NCBI GenBank assembly: GCA_949987565.1
Contig: OX465109.1
Coordinates: forward strand, 20,852,799 to 20,916,798
Length of the DNA stretch: 64,000 bases
Origin: Luidia sarsii
Lineage: Eukaryota > Echinodermata > Asteroidea > Paxillosida > Luidiidae
Direction of reading: 5' to 3'
Of this stretch, positions 43,150 to 53,755 are shown one piece after another. The first letter of the stretch is position 1. Each line of letters begins with the position of its first letter. The notes under the pieces are model-generated. The model made no database searches. It had not been told where the DNA came from and was given only the letters and a program-made list of their open reading frames with translations. The position numbers and the translations under genes were made by a program.

Positions 43150-44240
43150 TATACAAGTATGGCCATTGCCAGTATATTTGTTGATTTTAATATACCTGGG
43201 TATAACATATGCTATATTTGCTTCTACAAATGTACAGCGTTTACATGCTGCTTTAGATGTCCTTAATCTTCAACAACTAGTAAATATTGAAACTTGTCCA
43301 AAGTCAGCTATCAACCAGGGCTCAATAATTGATCTTATTTTTTACAAACACACCCAACTTGTTTACTATTGTACATATTCAACCAGGTTTAGGTTCTAGT
43401 GATCACAATGGTATCTTGTGTCATATTGTCACTGGTCACAAAGCTGAATCTGTTTCCTGGTATATCTATCAATACAACAAGGCTGATTGGAACATTCTCT
43501 GTGACACTCTTAATAGAATCCATTGAAACACATGTTTTTGGCGAGAACATGATATTAATGATGCTTGGGATACATTTCAAGAATTGTTACTTGCAATAAT
43601 CAAAAATGTTGTAACTATAGCTGAGCAGAGTGGTAAAAGACAAAACCCTTGGATTACCCATGAAATTGTTATTCTTAAGCCGTGTCCGCACTGGACTTAT
43701 TTTTTACCGAGCCGATGGGTAACATTCCAATGGGTAAATCTTCCCGGCGTCCGCACTTGGACTTTTCGACTCGGGTAAACTAACCGAGACGATCGGTAAA
43801 ACTAACCGACTCGTGTACATGTGCATGTACTCTAGATACACAAACACGTTGTTACCCTGCGCCGGCACGAGTCTTGCATACAGTAACGTAACGTGCGGGG
43901 TGCCGGATGTGGTTTTTTACCGAGTCGTTTACCGAGACGTCGTGTCCGGATTGGACTTATCGACTCGGTTAAACTGACCTGGTCAATTTAACCGGGCAGA
44001 AGTTGGTCGGTTAAACTACCCACTGGAGTCGGGTAAGTTACCTGGGAGGAAAACTTCCTGGGCTGTCCGCACTGGACTTAAAATGGTCAATTTACCCATT
44101 TGCTCGGTTAGTTTACCCATTTTAAGTCCAGTGCGGACGCGGCTTTAGTCAAAGAAAACATCATCCTTTCAAGGATCATAACAGAAACCCAAACAGTGAT
44201 TGTCTTTGGACTAAACTAGACAATCTTACGCAACCAAACT
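43150..44240 (+). pseudogene. Degraded LINE (endonuclease end to start of RT region)
   Basis: Landmarks in order: VDFNIPGYN (frame 3, near 43177), SIIDLIF near 43330, SSDHNGI near 43400, and a W-rich stretch (ADWNILCDTLNRI; later DAWDTFQELL) with PWITHEI near 43650. This is the order at the end of the apurinic-type endonuclease and the linker to reverse transcriptase in CR1/Jockey-type non-LTR retrotransposons. It contains frameshifts (one near 43340) and a stop at about 43524. A 467-bp MITE interrupts it at 43678; the frame resumes at 44148 (LWTKLDNL). Confidence 0.72.
43678..44144. mobile_element. PIF/Harbinger-like MITE, 467 bp
   Basis: Inverted ends AGCCGTGTCCGCACTGGA and TCCAGTGCGGACGCGGCT are flanked by TTA at 43675-43677 and 44145-44147. 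A 3-bp TTA duplication is typical of PIF/Harbinger elements. The interior repeats gtccgcactggactt-type words several times. Removing it with one TTA restores the surrounding LINE reading frame exactly. Confidence 0.85.
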
Positions 44241-44276
44241 AAGAACCTAACAGCCTAGTCATAAATATGTCAAAAT

Positions 44277-44375
44277 TTAGAGGGCCTGACGTTTTGATCC
44301 TAGCAGGACCTTCCTCAAAAGCCTTTGAGAAAGGTCCTGCTAGAATCGAAACGTCAGGCCCACTAAATTGTCAGA
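44277..44375. mobile_element. Penelope-type terminal hairpin pair, near-perfect
   Basis: gggcctgacgttttgatcct and tagaatcgaaacgtcaggcc are inverted copies around cctcaaaagcctttgag, making a palindrome of about 96 bp. The flanking gtaagcagtttgcaacattt is also found beside the pair at 31000-31145. Confidence 0.6.
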
Positions 44376-44379
44376 TTTC

Positions 44380-46000
44380 AACTTTGGTAATTTAAGTCAG
44401 TAAGCAGTTTGCAACATTTTTGTACATCATTTTAAGCCCAGTCATATGCATAGTTCATTAAGGATCTCTTTTAGAATTGCTCATCATCTCAGAAACACTT
44501 CTTTTGTGGATAGTCAATGCTGAAAAACCTGCACAAACAGCTTTCACAAATCAAATGGAGTGACGGTCACAGACCCTGCAGAAATTGCCAATTATTGAAA
44601 CTCTGATTTTCAAAGTAATTTCACAGTTGATCAGCAGGTATTATATCAGGAGTAATAGGTTTGCTGTGACACGATGTACATTTCTCTTTTGTGAGTATGT
44701 GTGGTTCTGAACTCCGGTTTCCTCTGCAAACTCCGGCTATTCTCACCATAAAAACCTTCAAATCTCAGGTTTTATCTCCTCTCAAGTATGTGTACTTGTA
44801 GCCAGTCATCTCAATTTTCTCCCTGTGATATTTCAGTAGCTGTGGGTGAAGTTAGAAATTTACTTCAGAAATTCATACATGTAAATTTATGTACAGGTCA
44901 GCTTGGCCAGATGCTATATCTATATTGCTGAATCTAGCGAGTGATAGTCACATTTGTCTGAGACTTAATTGTGATTTGGTTTGCATTCTGCCGGCCAGTC
45001 AGACAGGGGTGCTGTCTATTGTGGTCGCTTGTGAATTTCTATTTGTTTTAACTTTCAATGTTCTGTGATTTTTAAAATATTTATATACATTGTTTTCCCC
45101 TATGAAATAAATCATTTTGTTTTGTCAATGCCAACATTTTGTTATCAGTCTCTGGTTCCTGAAATTAAAAGGCCTGACTACCTTCTCCTATTGATCCCTG
45201 AATTATTGTTTACCTTTCTTATTCACACAAGTTTCCCCAAAATTACATTTTTGTTAGGTTTCAGTTTCAGCTGCTGCAAGACAATCACTGGATTTTCACA
45301 AACAAACAAATGATTTTTGAATAACACACATGAGCTAAAAAGATTGTATTAATGCATGCTACCGATTTGATTTTAAGCAAAATGAGGAAAAACTGGGATG
45401 AATTTATATATACATATATATTATTTATTTAGAAATCAGAATTCGTCTGACAAGTCCCCAAATGACTGTTCAAATTATGTTCACAGGGCATAATTGACTG
45501 TGGGGTGCATATTTGATGCAATTCTTTTCTTAAAAGATGAGTTTTCACATTCTGTCTTTAAGAAAGTTCCTGGTCGGATCACAATGTTAGGCTCCCTACA
45601 TTTGTTAGTTTTCACATTGGTTTTGCTGCCTGAGTGCTTCTTAAGAACTAGTTCTGTCTAAGATTATTTTGGAAGCACTTTGACCATACTTTGACCAAAC
45701 GGGCAACCAATATTCCTTCCCAATCTGCCCCCTTCTCCCTTGCCTCGCCCCTTCACCATCCCCTCCTTCAAATCATCAACCATTGATATAAAATTGGAAG
45801 CCTACATTAGCCTTTCTGATGTTCAATTTAATCAAATTTACCCCTTAGGCAAAAAGTCTTTCGAGTGAATTATTCAGTCCCATTTGGCCTATATAGGCTA
45901 CATGAAGATAGAGCATTGAATAAACAAGCCGGTTTCAGCCCAAGTAACTCGGAAATCTGTTGATCGCCATATCCTGTTCATACACAGATTTCAGACTGTA
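44380..46000. other. Non-coding stretch, no gene seen
   Basis: AT-rich DNA. A diverged terminal motif (aagaaagttcctggtcggat) occurs near 45562-45600. ORFs of up to 82 codons lack features. Confidence 0.5.
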
Positions 46001-46004
46001 AACA

Positions 46005-46460
46005 ACATACATGTACATGCACTATACATGGACATGTACTGTACACGTACATGTTCATGTCATAGAGATTATAATCTCTATGGTACATGTACGTGCACAT
46101 GTACGTGTACGTGCACATGTACGTGTACGTGCACATGTACGTGTACGTGCACATGTACGTGTACGTGCACATGTACGTGTACGTGCACATGTACAGTACA
46201 TGTACACTTACATGTACATGTACGTGTACATGTACATGTACATGTACACTTACATGTACATGTACATGTACACTTACATGTGCGTGCACACGTACATGTA
46301 CATGTACGTGTGCATGTACATGTACACTTACATGTACGTGCACACGTACATGTACATGTACGTGTGCATGTACATGTACACTTACATGCACAACCAGCCT
46401 AGTATGCAATACACATGTACATGCATGTACTGTACGTGTATGTACATGCGCATGTACTGT
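46005..46460 (+). repeat. ATGTAC/ACGTGC satellite with 18-bp units
   Basis: From about 46085 to 46190 an 18-bp unit (gcacatgtacgtgtacgt) is repeated about six times. It is followed by atgtacatgtac and gtacacttacatgt runs to about 46460. Almost every step alternates purine and pyrimidine, and the words are self-complementary. ORFs of 90-230 codons here are simple-sequence products. Confidence 0.93.
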
Positions 46461-46464
46461 ACGT

Positions 46465-47630
46465 TGTGGAACTTTTTTTTAATTCTCTTAAATAGCTCCT
46501 ATCATTTACTATTTAGAATTTTTGTACGCAACTTTCTACTCATACAGAATGTGAAATTTCTCCTCTGGTTGTTCAGGCAGGAAAACAGAACTTTGGACCA
46601 ATCACGTAAGGGTTCTGATCTCATGGCGGCAGCCATCTTGAACGTGACTAAGGCTTGTGTGCAGTATGCACGGGCGTGCAGGCACATGCGTGCAGACGAT
46701 ACGACGTAAACAACCGCCTTTATGTGCCAAGTGTAGGCTGAAATAATAGCACTGAAATAACGACAAGAACTCAAGAAAGTTGACAATTGCGGCGAGGGTC
46801 AAGGTAAGGTTTTATACAAGAGAGGATTCAGGGGTATTCTGGTCATCCTGTTTAGACAAAAAACCGTTATTTTGAGGCTGAAATCAATGAACGAAATGGG
46901 CCGCAGCTAAGTTTTCGTTTGCAAGTAGGCCTACGCCTATTCCTAACGTTGCTTTTTTGTTGCCGGTTTTATAGTTCATGAAGCAAATTATCTAAACCTT
47001 AGGCCCCCTAGTCATGCAGGGTTTCTAGTAAATTGGATGTGAAAATGGTTCTCCAAGTACCCGGCGTTCCGTAAACATTAATATAAAAGGGCATTAATAG
47101 AAAAGAGGCCTCCTTGTTTGTTTGAAAATTGTAATTTTCGGAATGCATGATAGAATAGTATAGGCCCGTATAGTATGGACATGTATAATGTGCAATACAG
47201 TAATGTAGTGCGTACATGTACAAGCTTTCACATAACTTGTGCACCACAGGCCTATTCTGAACTGGTTTCTATGGTTACCTGTGGTTGGTCTATGATATTA
47301 TTAGTCTCCATCTGCCTCAAAATAAAAATGGAAACCAATAATAGCAGCAGTTTGACACTTGAGAAAAAAAGCTAACGGATTTTCCTTTTCTTTTCAAACG
47401 ATACTTCGACTTATAGATATTTAAAATGATTGCAAACTGACCTAAAATTAATGAGCTCAATGTAAATCTGACAAAAGAGAGGGCCTGACACTTGGATGCT
47501 GTCTGGACAGGCAAAATGGTGTCTTTGAGAAATGAAGGCCTAGGCCTATACCCTATAGTATTATCATATTTTTCAATTGGCATAATTAGGCCTATAGTTT
47601 ACACTCAGTCATAGTCATGGACCCTTTACA
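46465..47630. other. Non-coding stretch, no gene seen
   Basis: No supported exon. gagggcctgacacttggatg near 47480 may be a decayed Penelope-type terminal motif. Confidence 0.45.
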
Positions 47631-47634
47631 AATC

Positions 47635-47810
47635 CATGGATCATGCTAGGGCTTAGGCTTCGTAACCGTCAACAAATGAAAATCCAGGTACAGAGTATTC
47701 ACCCAGAAACTGGGGCCAAACCCTTGTTTCTAGATGCCTGTGGCATTATAAAGAGAAATATGACCGAGGCCTAAGCGTTTGTTTCGTAAACGGTCATAGT
47801 CTCATTCCTT
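47635..47810. mobile_element. Second copy of the 221-bp MITE-like family
   Basis: Shares the core agaaactggggccaaac, cttaggcttcgtaa and tttcgtaaacgg with 12259-12479. Ends are eroded. Confidence 0.5.
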
Positions 47811-47819
47811 GCATATCCG

Positions 47820-50280
47820 ATTAGGTCATTAGTAAAAAAGAAACATGATTAGCGTCCCCACCAACTTTCTTTCTGGAGGCCGTCTGGTTTTGTTTTGTTT
47901 TTAAACCCCAAAAGTGAAAATTTCATGATTTCTTTCCCTCGGGAAAAATGATTAAAAAAAAGTCGTAGGCCTAATTATCATGTACTCAGTCGTCACTGGA
48001 CATTTTTTTCCTTCCTTTTAATTCTTTTATTTCAATATTAAAATATTGAAATAAACTCTATTATAAATTAGCGCACCTTAATCGAGGCAGGGCTCTGAAG
48101 TTATATATTTCACATCTCTCAGTGTATGTTAGGGTCTACATTCACCGTTTTAGACACTTTTAAGTAAGATACGCAAACCAGCATATCTTAACCACAGACC
48201 ACCGCACTTTACCTGAAAAGCATGAATAGTGTCAGTCCTTCCACGCCATAATACTTTTACTTCATGTTGTGGTCGGGCGCACTGTGCTCATACTCCAGAT
48301 TCCTAAGACATTCAACACTGCACAGTGTTTCCATTAGCCCGTGTGCGGTTATATGGCAAATGACGCACATCGATATTCCTTGTATTGTACGTTGGATTCC
48401 AACACGCCCGCCAACCTCAGTTGGATTCTTAGTCTTTGTACGAGGGTCGCGTTTGAATTGCCCAAAGAGAGAATGTTCCCTTGTGTTTTGACCTCGTCTG
48501 GCTTCCGTTTTCTCCGATAGGATTGCAGAACGAGACCATGCGTCACCATACTACTCGTGGCGTGGTCAGATCTTCCGTGCGTGTCCACTGAGCTGAGTCT
48601 AAGCCTAATAGGCATCGAACAAGAGAAATACACCGCCAGATGGAACCCTGCGGAAGAGGCGAGATGAGGGACTACTTCTTAAGGTAGATTATTACTAAGG
48701 ACTCATTTTTTAAGCTACATTGGTCATGTTTGTAAATAGAATAATCGATGTTGAGTGTGTCTCATGTTACTGCACGAACTTTACGTGCAGTAACACGCGA
48801 CACACTCAACACGACGAATCTAACTTAAACATATTAATCAATCAAAATAGTGATTAATAATACAAAAAAAAAACATACGCGCGACACATACGCGCCACAA
48901 AATCATGATTTTGGAGAATTTTTTAATTTTTGTTTGCGCAAGTGGTTGTTGGCTATTGATATGAACTGGTGGTGTATTTTGGGTTTAGGTTTTGTTCCCT
49001 ACTTTTATGATGAGGGACTAAACTAAAATATTGCCAAACTCTCGTGGCTTTTTCTAGAAAGTGTTCTAGGCTGTAGTTACACACGTAAGGAATGCATGAA
49101 ACTCTTTCCATGCTGGAACCTTAAAATTATATCATCTGTCTGGCCGTCGACCTAACTGCTATATAGAAACCTTTACAAATCAACTTGTCAGGAGCGGGTG
49201 AAATCTTGTTTCTGTTCCGTCACTATTCACTCTGCCAATCTACGAGCACTCGTAACCCATGACTCCATGCACGCGTGCCCGTTTTTTGCAACCTGTATAA
49301 GCAGTTAATACCCGTCCACATACACACGCTGTACGCTCCGGAGCTTGTTGTGCTCCCTTCTTCAAAAGGCATGGATTGAAATGTTCTCCGAGATCAAACG
49401 TTTAACCGCTTGCCGTCAAAGGAACCCAATGAAGGACTATTTCCAGGCCAATGTTCAGCGCCGTAGTCTTTACAGCCCTGGCAAGCATAAACCAACACCA
49501 TTTGTCTTGAAAATAAGGTATGAAAAGAGATATTCTCAGTGAGAACTTTCACTACTTGTCGTAGAAGACCGCGAAAGTGCTCTGGCGCCCTCTATACATT
49601 CTAATAAGCGCAGCCACTAGTACACCACTGGGCCTATGTCCCACTTGTTGGCACTCACATTCCCTCCGCAACCATGAACTCCCCTAAATTCCCTAGAAAT
49701 GTATAACAAGGCGTGTTCCAGAAACTCAGCAGTTTTACCACCATTCCTGATAGGAACCCAAGAGATTTTTCTCTGCTGCCAATAATCTTAACATTTAATG
49801 ACATAAATACCAATTTTCAAAGCGTAACCTTCTTTCTGGTCACTCTGATCCGATCAATGTCTGCTAATACGTTCGCAATTACTTACACATTAAGGCCACG
49901 TAAAATGATGTCTAAATACAAACTTGACTTGTTGTTACCTTTCGATAAAAAAACCAAGGGGTCATTTCCATGTAAATTAGCGCCTTGAACTTATATAAAT
50001 AATTCTGGATGAGATATCTTGCACAGCGTTTCTTACTGTCCAGTCATCCTAGACCGTTCATTGCACAAACACAAACATGTGGGTTCAGTCCCTTTGCCTT
50101 GCAATGCAAGATTGTCCAATGCTTGTCCGTAAGTGTCATTTCCCGGCCGATTAATGACATATTCATGAGGAAATTAACTTCCAAAGGAAATCTTGTCTGT
50201 CGAGACTGTGTAAGCCAGTAGTGTCGGTTCACTTGCTGACAGGCCATGTATAACTTGCAAGTGTAAGTAATTTGTCAACC
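47820..50280. other. Non-coding stretch with a perfect hairpin at 48750-48810
   Basis: GTTGAGTGTGTC and TGTTACTGCACG are mirrored by CGTGCAGTAACA and GACACACTCAAC around aacttta. ORFs of 60-94 codons have no domain features. Nothing else was recognised. Confidence 0.5.
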
Positions 50281-50297
50281 CTCAAGAAAAGACCCTA

Positions 50298-50546
50298 GGG
50301 GTGCAAAAACACACTCTTTTAAAGCCAATTATCCCACACCCAACAGTTTCTCAGCTCTGAAAATTGTAGTTTTTACCTTTACTTCTCAGATTATTTTCAA
50401 TTTTTGTGCCCTTATATGATTAGATTTTTTTTAATAATTGCACCAGAAAAAAAACCACATCCCCAAAACGCTATGAACTTCTAAGCCGTGAAAATGGGGT
50501 GAAAATGTCATTTAGCGGTGAAAAAAAATCAAGGTGTTTACACCCC
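50298..50546. mobile_element. TA-flanked MITE-like element, 249 bp
   Basis: GGGGTGCAAAAACAC and GGTGTTTACACCCC form short inverted ends, with TA on both sides (50296-50297 and 50547-50548), as expected for Tc1/mariner-type insertion. Inner gtgaaaatgtcatttagcgg has an inverted partner at about 50890-50913 outside the element, so a second inverted structure overlaps. Confidence 0.5.
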
Positions 50547-50549
50547 TAA

Positions 50550-51020
50550 TTCATGGAACACAGTTAGCCAGTAGTTTTCACAGCCTTTTCATGGCATTTT
50601 CATAAGTGGTCTCCAAGGTCACGTTCCTGGTGGTAAATGGCTAGAGGCTGTTTCGAAGTATCTTGGAGTGGCAGTTACAAGGACACCATAAAGTACCTCT
50701 ATGGGGGCTGGGGCCCTACTTGTAATTGAATTAGTCATCCTTCAAGGCTGTAGCTTGCGATCCTAGATATTCAAAGTTTTCTCACGGTCACTTTAGTGAC
50801 ATGACGATGTCCTTACCAGGACAGAGAGGCGTTTTTTCACAGTGAATTCACTGTAAAATGAACCGTGAAATCACAGTGACTTTTTAGTTTCACGGCGAAA
50901 TGACATTTTCACGGTTCAGATGTTCGAGGCATATAAGCGTTACGGCGTATGCCACTTAACCACCGTTGCTAAGCTATAAGTGCGCATGCGCGAAGCCAGG
51001 TTGGCTGGGGCCTCCCCTAT
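50550..51020. other. Non-coding stretch with palindromic words
   Basis: TTTTCACAGTGAATTCACTG and complement at about 50834-50858, and a gtgaaatcacagtgac repeat after it. No gene. Confidence 0.45.
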
Positions 51021-51056
51021 TCATTCATTCATTCATTCATTTATTCATTCATTTCT
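51021..51056 (+). repeat. ATTC microsatellite
   Basis: About nine near-perfect copies of the tetranucleotide attc. Confidence 0.9.
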
Positions 51057-51084
51057 CAGGTAGTTACAGGCACAAGCACGAAAC

Positions 51085-51240
51085 AACCCTAACCCTTATC
51101 CTAATCCTAACCCTAACAACCCTAATCCTGAACCTAACCCAAATCCTAATCCTAACTCTATCAGTAACGCTAACCCAACCCGAACTGTAACTCTAACCGT
51201 AACCATAACCCTAACCGTAGCGCCCTAAACCTAACCTACG
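51085..51240 (+). repeat. Degenerate interstitial telomeric repeat (CCCTAA type)
   Basis: aaccctaacccttatcctaa, taaccctaacaaccctaatc and similar words, with many point changes (ccgtaac, cctgaac, acgctaac). It has the same strand orientation as the purer array at 53331-53600. Confidence 0.85.
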
Positions 51241-51244
51241 CTGG

Positions 51245-51600
51245 TTTACAAAACACATCATTTTATAGTCCCCACACAATTTACGGGGTACCAGCATGGC
51301 TCAACGACGGTGGTTAAGCGTCATATGTCGGTCCTGTTATATATCTCGATGTTCATAGTTAAAATGTGCAGCCATCCATCCACGAAAGTGGTCAGGCGCC
51401 CTCAACTGGCGAACAAACAAAGACGTTAAACCACTATCGTCTCTCCTCACCCTGCTCTATTTACGAGTTGCGCAACACAAACAGAACCCTGAAAAAATAA
51501 ATGTTATCTTACGCACGTGAACCGAAAAATTCTTGACATAAATAGTCCAACACAAATCTTTTATTTAAAAATACAATACCCAAAATTTCTCCTGTAGAAT
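51245..51600. other. Non-coding stretch, no gene seen
   Basis: Unique sequence between the degenerate telomeric array and the 118-bp satellite. No feature recognised. Confidence 0.45.
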
Positions 51601-51619
51601 CCTTTCACTATTGACCTTG

Positions 51620-51990
51620 TGTGTCTTTAGACCGAACAGGCCTCAGGGGATTGCCCCCCTACATTTGAATTTCTACCAAGACCCGTTCCCTAGAATAGAG
51701 GCGGACGGTACTCTTGTAGAACCAGTTTAAAATTGTCCTTGCGTAACTTTGGATCGAACAGGTCTGAGAGGATGACCACCTAACCTTTGTATATCCAGTG
51801 AGAGCCCTTGACAGGCGGGCGGTGCTCTTGCACAATCTTTTCACCCTTGTCTTCGCGTATCTTGAAACCGAACAGATCTGACTGAATGGCCAATCCCCCT
51901 AGAACATACAGGGAATATATTATGACAAGGATAGAGGCGGACGATGAACTTGTAGAATAATTTTGTCTTCTCGGTGTAGGATACATAGCG
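51620..51990 (+). repeat. 118-bp satellite, block 1
   Basis: About three diverged units. The marker rccgaacaggtctga recurs at about 51632, 51752 and 51868. Units also share gatgaccacctaacctttg, agacccgttgactagaatag and cttgtccttgcgtatctt. Confidence 0.8.
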
Positions 51991-52560
51991 CAAGGGTTGC
52001 CACAACACGTTCAACGTCACTTCCTCAGTCACGAATGTCAGTTCCCTTTGCGTGATCATGAAATCATCTAAACATGTGCGATTTCAGTAATTTTAACACA
52101 AGTCGATAGCTTTTTCCAAGGCTATCTGCAGGCAAACTTTTAGCTTCGTAGATTTAAAATTGACGGAGATATTAACTTGCCTAGTGCATTTTTCTTTCCA
52201 GCTACTCTATGCCGACAATCATGTGCTACCCTCCTGCACATGTATACACACAAACTTCCCCAGTCATGAAGGATAGTTCCCTTTGCGTGATGATAAAATC
52301 ATTTTAACATGTGCGATATCAGTGACAGCTTATTCTCAGGGCTCTCTGCAGGCAAAGTTTTAGCTTCGTCGATTTGAAATAGACGGAGATATTAACTTGC
52401 TAATTTAATTTTTCTTTCGAGCTATTCTATGGCGTTACTTATGCTTACGCAAAAGTAAACTTAAGTAAGTCGCCCCATGTTCGCGTCACGCTACCATGCA
52501 AATGGCTATACAGGTGCAAATCTAAACAAATCGCCCCATGTTCACCAGACGCTGTCACGC
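51991..52560. other. Non-coding stretch with a duplicated unit
   Basis: 52080-52200 and 52300-52420 are diverged direct copies (agttttagcttcgt, gattt, gacggagatattaacttgc). The part 52437-52570 (cttaagtaagtcgccccat and aaatggctatacaggtg) recurs at 61460-61605. Confidence 0.6.
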
Positions 52561-53030
52561 GTATCGCTGCGTATGTCTGAGAGGATGACCACCTAACCTT
52601 TGAATATCTAGCAAGACCTGTTGACTTGAATAGACACGCACGGTGCACTTGTAGAACCATTTTACTCTTGTCCTTGCGTATCTTTGGACCGAACAGGTCT
52701 GCGATGATAACCACCTAACCTTTGAATATTCAGCGAGACCCGTTGACTAGAATAGAGACGGACTGTGCTCTTGTAGGATAATTTTACCTTCGTCCTTGCG
52801 TATCTTTTGACCGAACAGGTCTGATGAGAGGATGACCACCTAACTGTATATCCAGTGAGACCCGTTGACTAGAATACAGGCTGGCGGTGCTCTTGCACAA
52901 TCTTTTCACCCCTGTCTTCGCGTATCTTGAAACCGAACAGATCTGACTGAATGGCCAATCCCACCTATAACATAAAGGAAAGATGTTATGACAAGGATAG
53001 AGACGGACGCAAGGGTTGCCCCTACACGTT
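52560..53030 (+). repeat. 118-bp satellite, block 2
   Basis: Marker positions near 52572, 52687, 52810 and 52931 give units of 115-123 bp, same family as 51620-51990. Confidence 0.8.
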
Positions 53031-53330
53031 CAACTTCACAAATAACTACGCAAAAGCAAACCTCAGTAACTCGCCCACGCTACCACGTACATAGCTATAC
53101 AGGTGCAAATCTATACAACTCGCCCCATTGAATAGAACAGGTTTGAGACGATGACCACCCATTTCAGTAATTTTAACACTTGTCAATAGCTTATTCCAAA
53201 GTCTCTTTCGAAGCCAAATTTCGATGGAGATAATTATTAACTTCCAAAGTGTACTTCATCTTTCCGCTACTCTCCGCCGACTGTTATTATGCTCTTCTCA
53301 AAAAAGACGAGCTCCCTCCTTATTGAAGGT
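53031..53330. other. Unique flank of the telomeric array
   Basis: 53236-53330 (aaagtgtacttcatctttcc, gctactctccgccgactgtt and acgagctccctccttattga) is nearly the same as 62016-62098, where telomeric repeats do not follow. Confidence 0.7.
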
Positions 53331-53600
53331 TAACCCTAACCCTAACCCTAACCCTAACCCTAACCCTAACCCTAACCCTTACCCTAACCCTAACCCTAAC
53401 CCTAACCCTAACCCTAACCCTAACCCTAACCCTAACCCTAACCCTAACCCTTACCCTAACCCTAACCCTAACCCTAACCCAAATCCAAACCCAAACCCTA
53501 ACCCTAACCCTAACCCTAACCCTAACCCTTACCCTAACCCTTCCTTATACACCAATCCTAAACCTAACCCTAACCCTAACCCTTACCCTTACAAAAACCC
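53331..53600 (+). repeat. Interstitial telomeric array, CCCTAA strand
   Basis: About 45 tandem hexamers CCCTAA, with some CCCTTA and CCAAAC variants and a patch of decay near 53545. CCCTAA on the plus strand is the orientation expected of a left chromosome end whose subtelomere lies to the right. Confidence 0.96.
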
Positions 53601-53604
53601 TAAC

Positions 53605-53755
53605 CCATACCCCTATATATCGATAGGGTTTGGGGGGGTTAATGGTTAGGGTTTAATATTGGTGATAAGGGTTTGCGGTTTTATGGTTAGGGTTTGGGTT
53701 TTTGGTGTTTTTTCGGTTATTGTTTGGGTTTTCATGGTTGGGGTTGTCATTCAAG
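53605..53755 (-). repeat. Degenerate telomeric words in opposite orientation
   Basis: tagggtttgggggggttaat, ggttagggtttaatattggt and atggttagggtttgggtttt are TTAGGG-type words on the plus strand. They directly follow the CCCTAA array, so the two face each other tail to tail. Confidence 0.8.

Noticed and set aside
46011..46709. 232-codon ORF over the ATGTAC region
   Set aside because: Simple-sequence translation; other frames and the opposite strand are equally open.
53224..53649. 141-codon ORF rich in Asn-Pro
   Set aside because: It is the translation of CCCTAA telomeric hexamers.
53331..53755. Simple head-to-head chromosome fusion point
   Set aside because: Strand order is CCCTAA then TTAGGG-type, opposite to a fusion of two chromosome ends.
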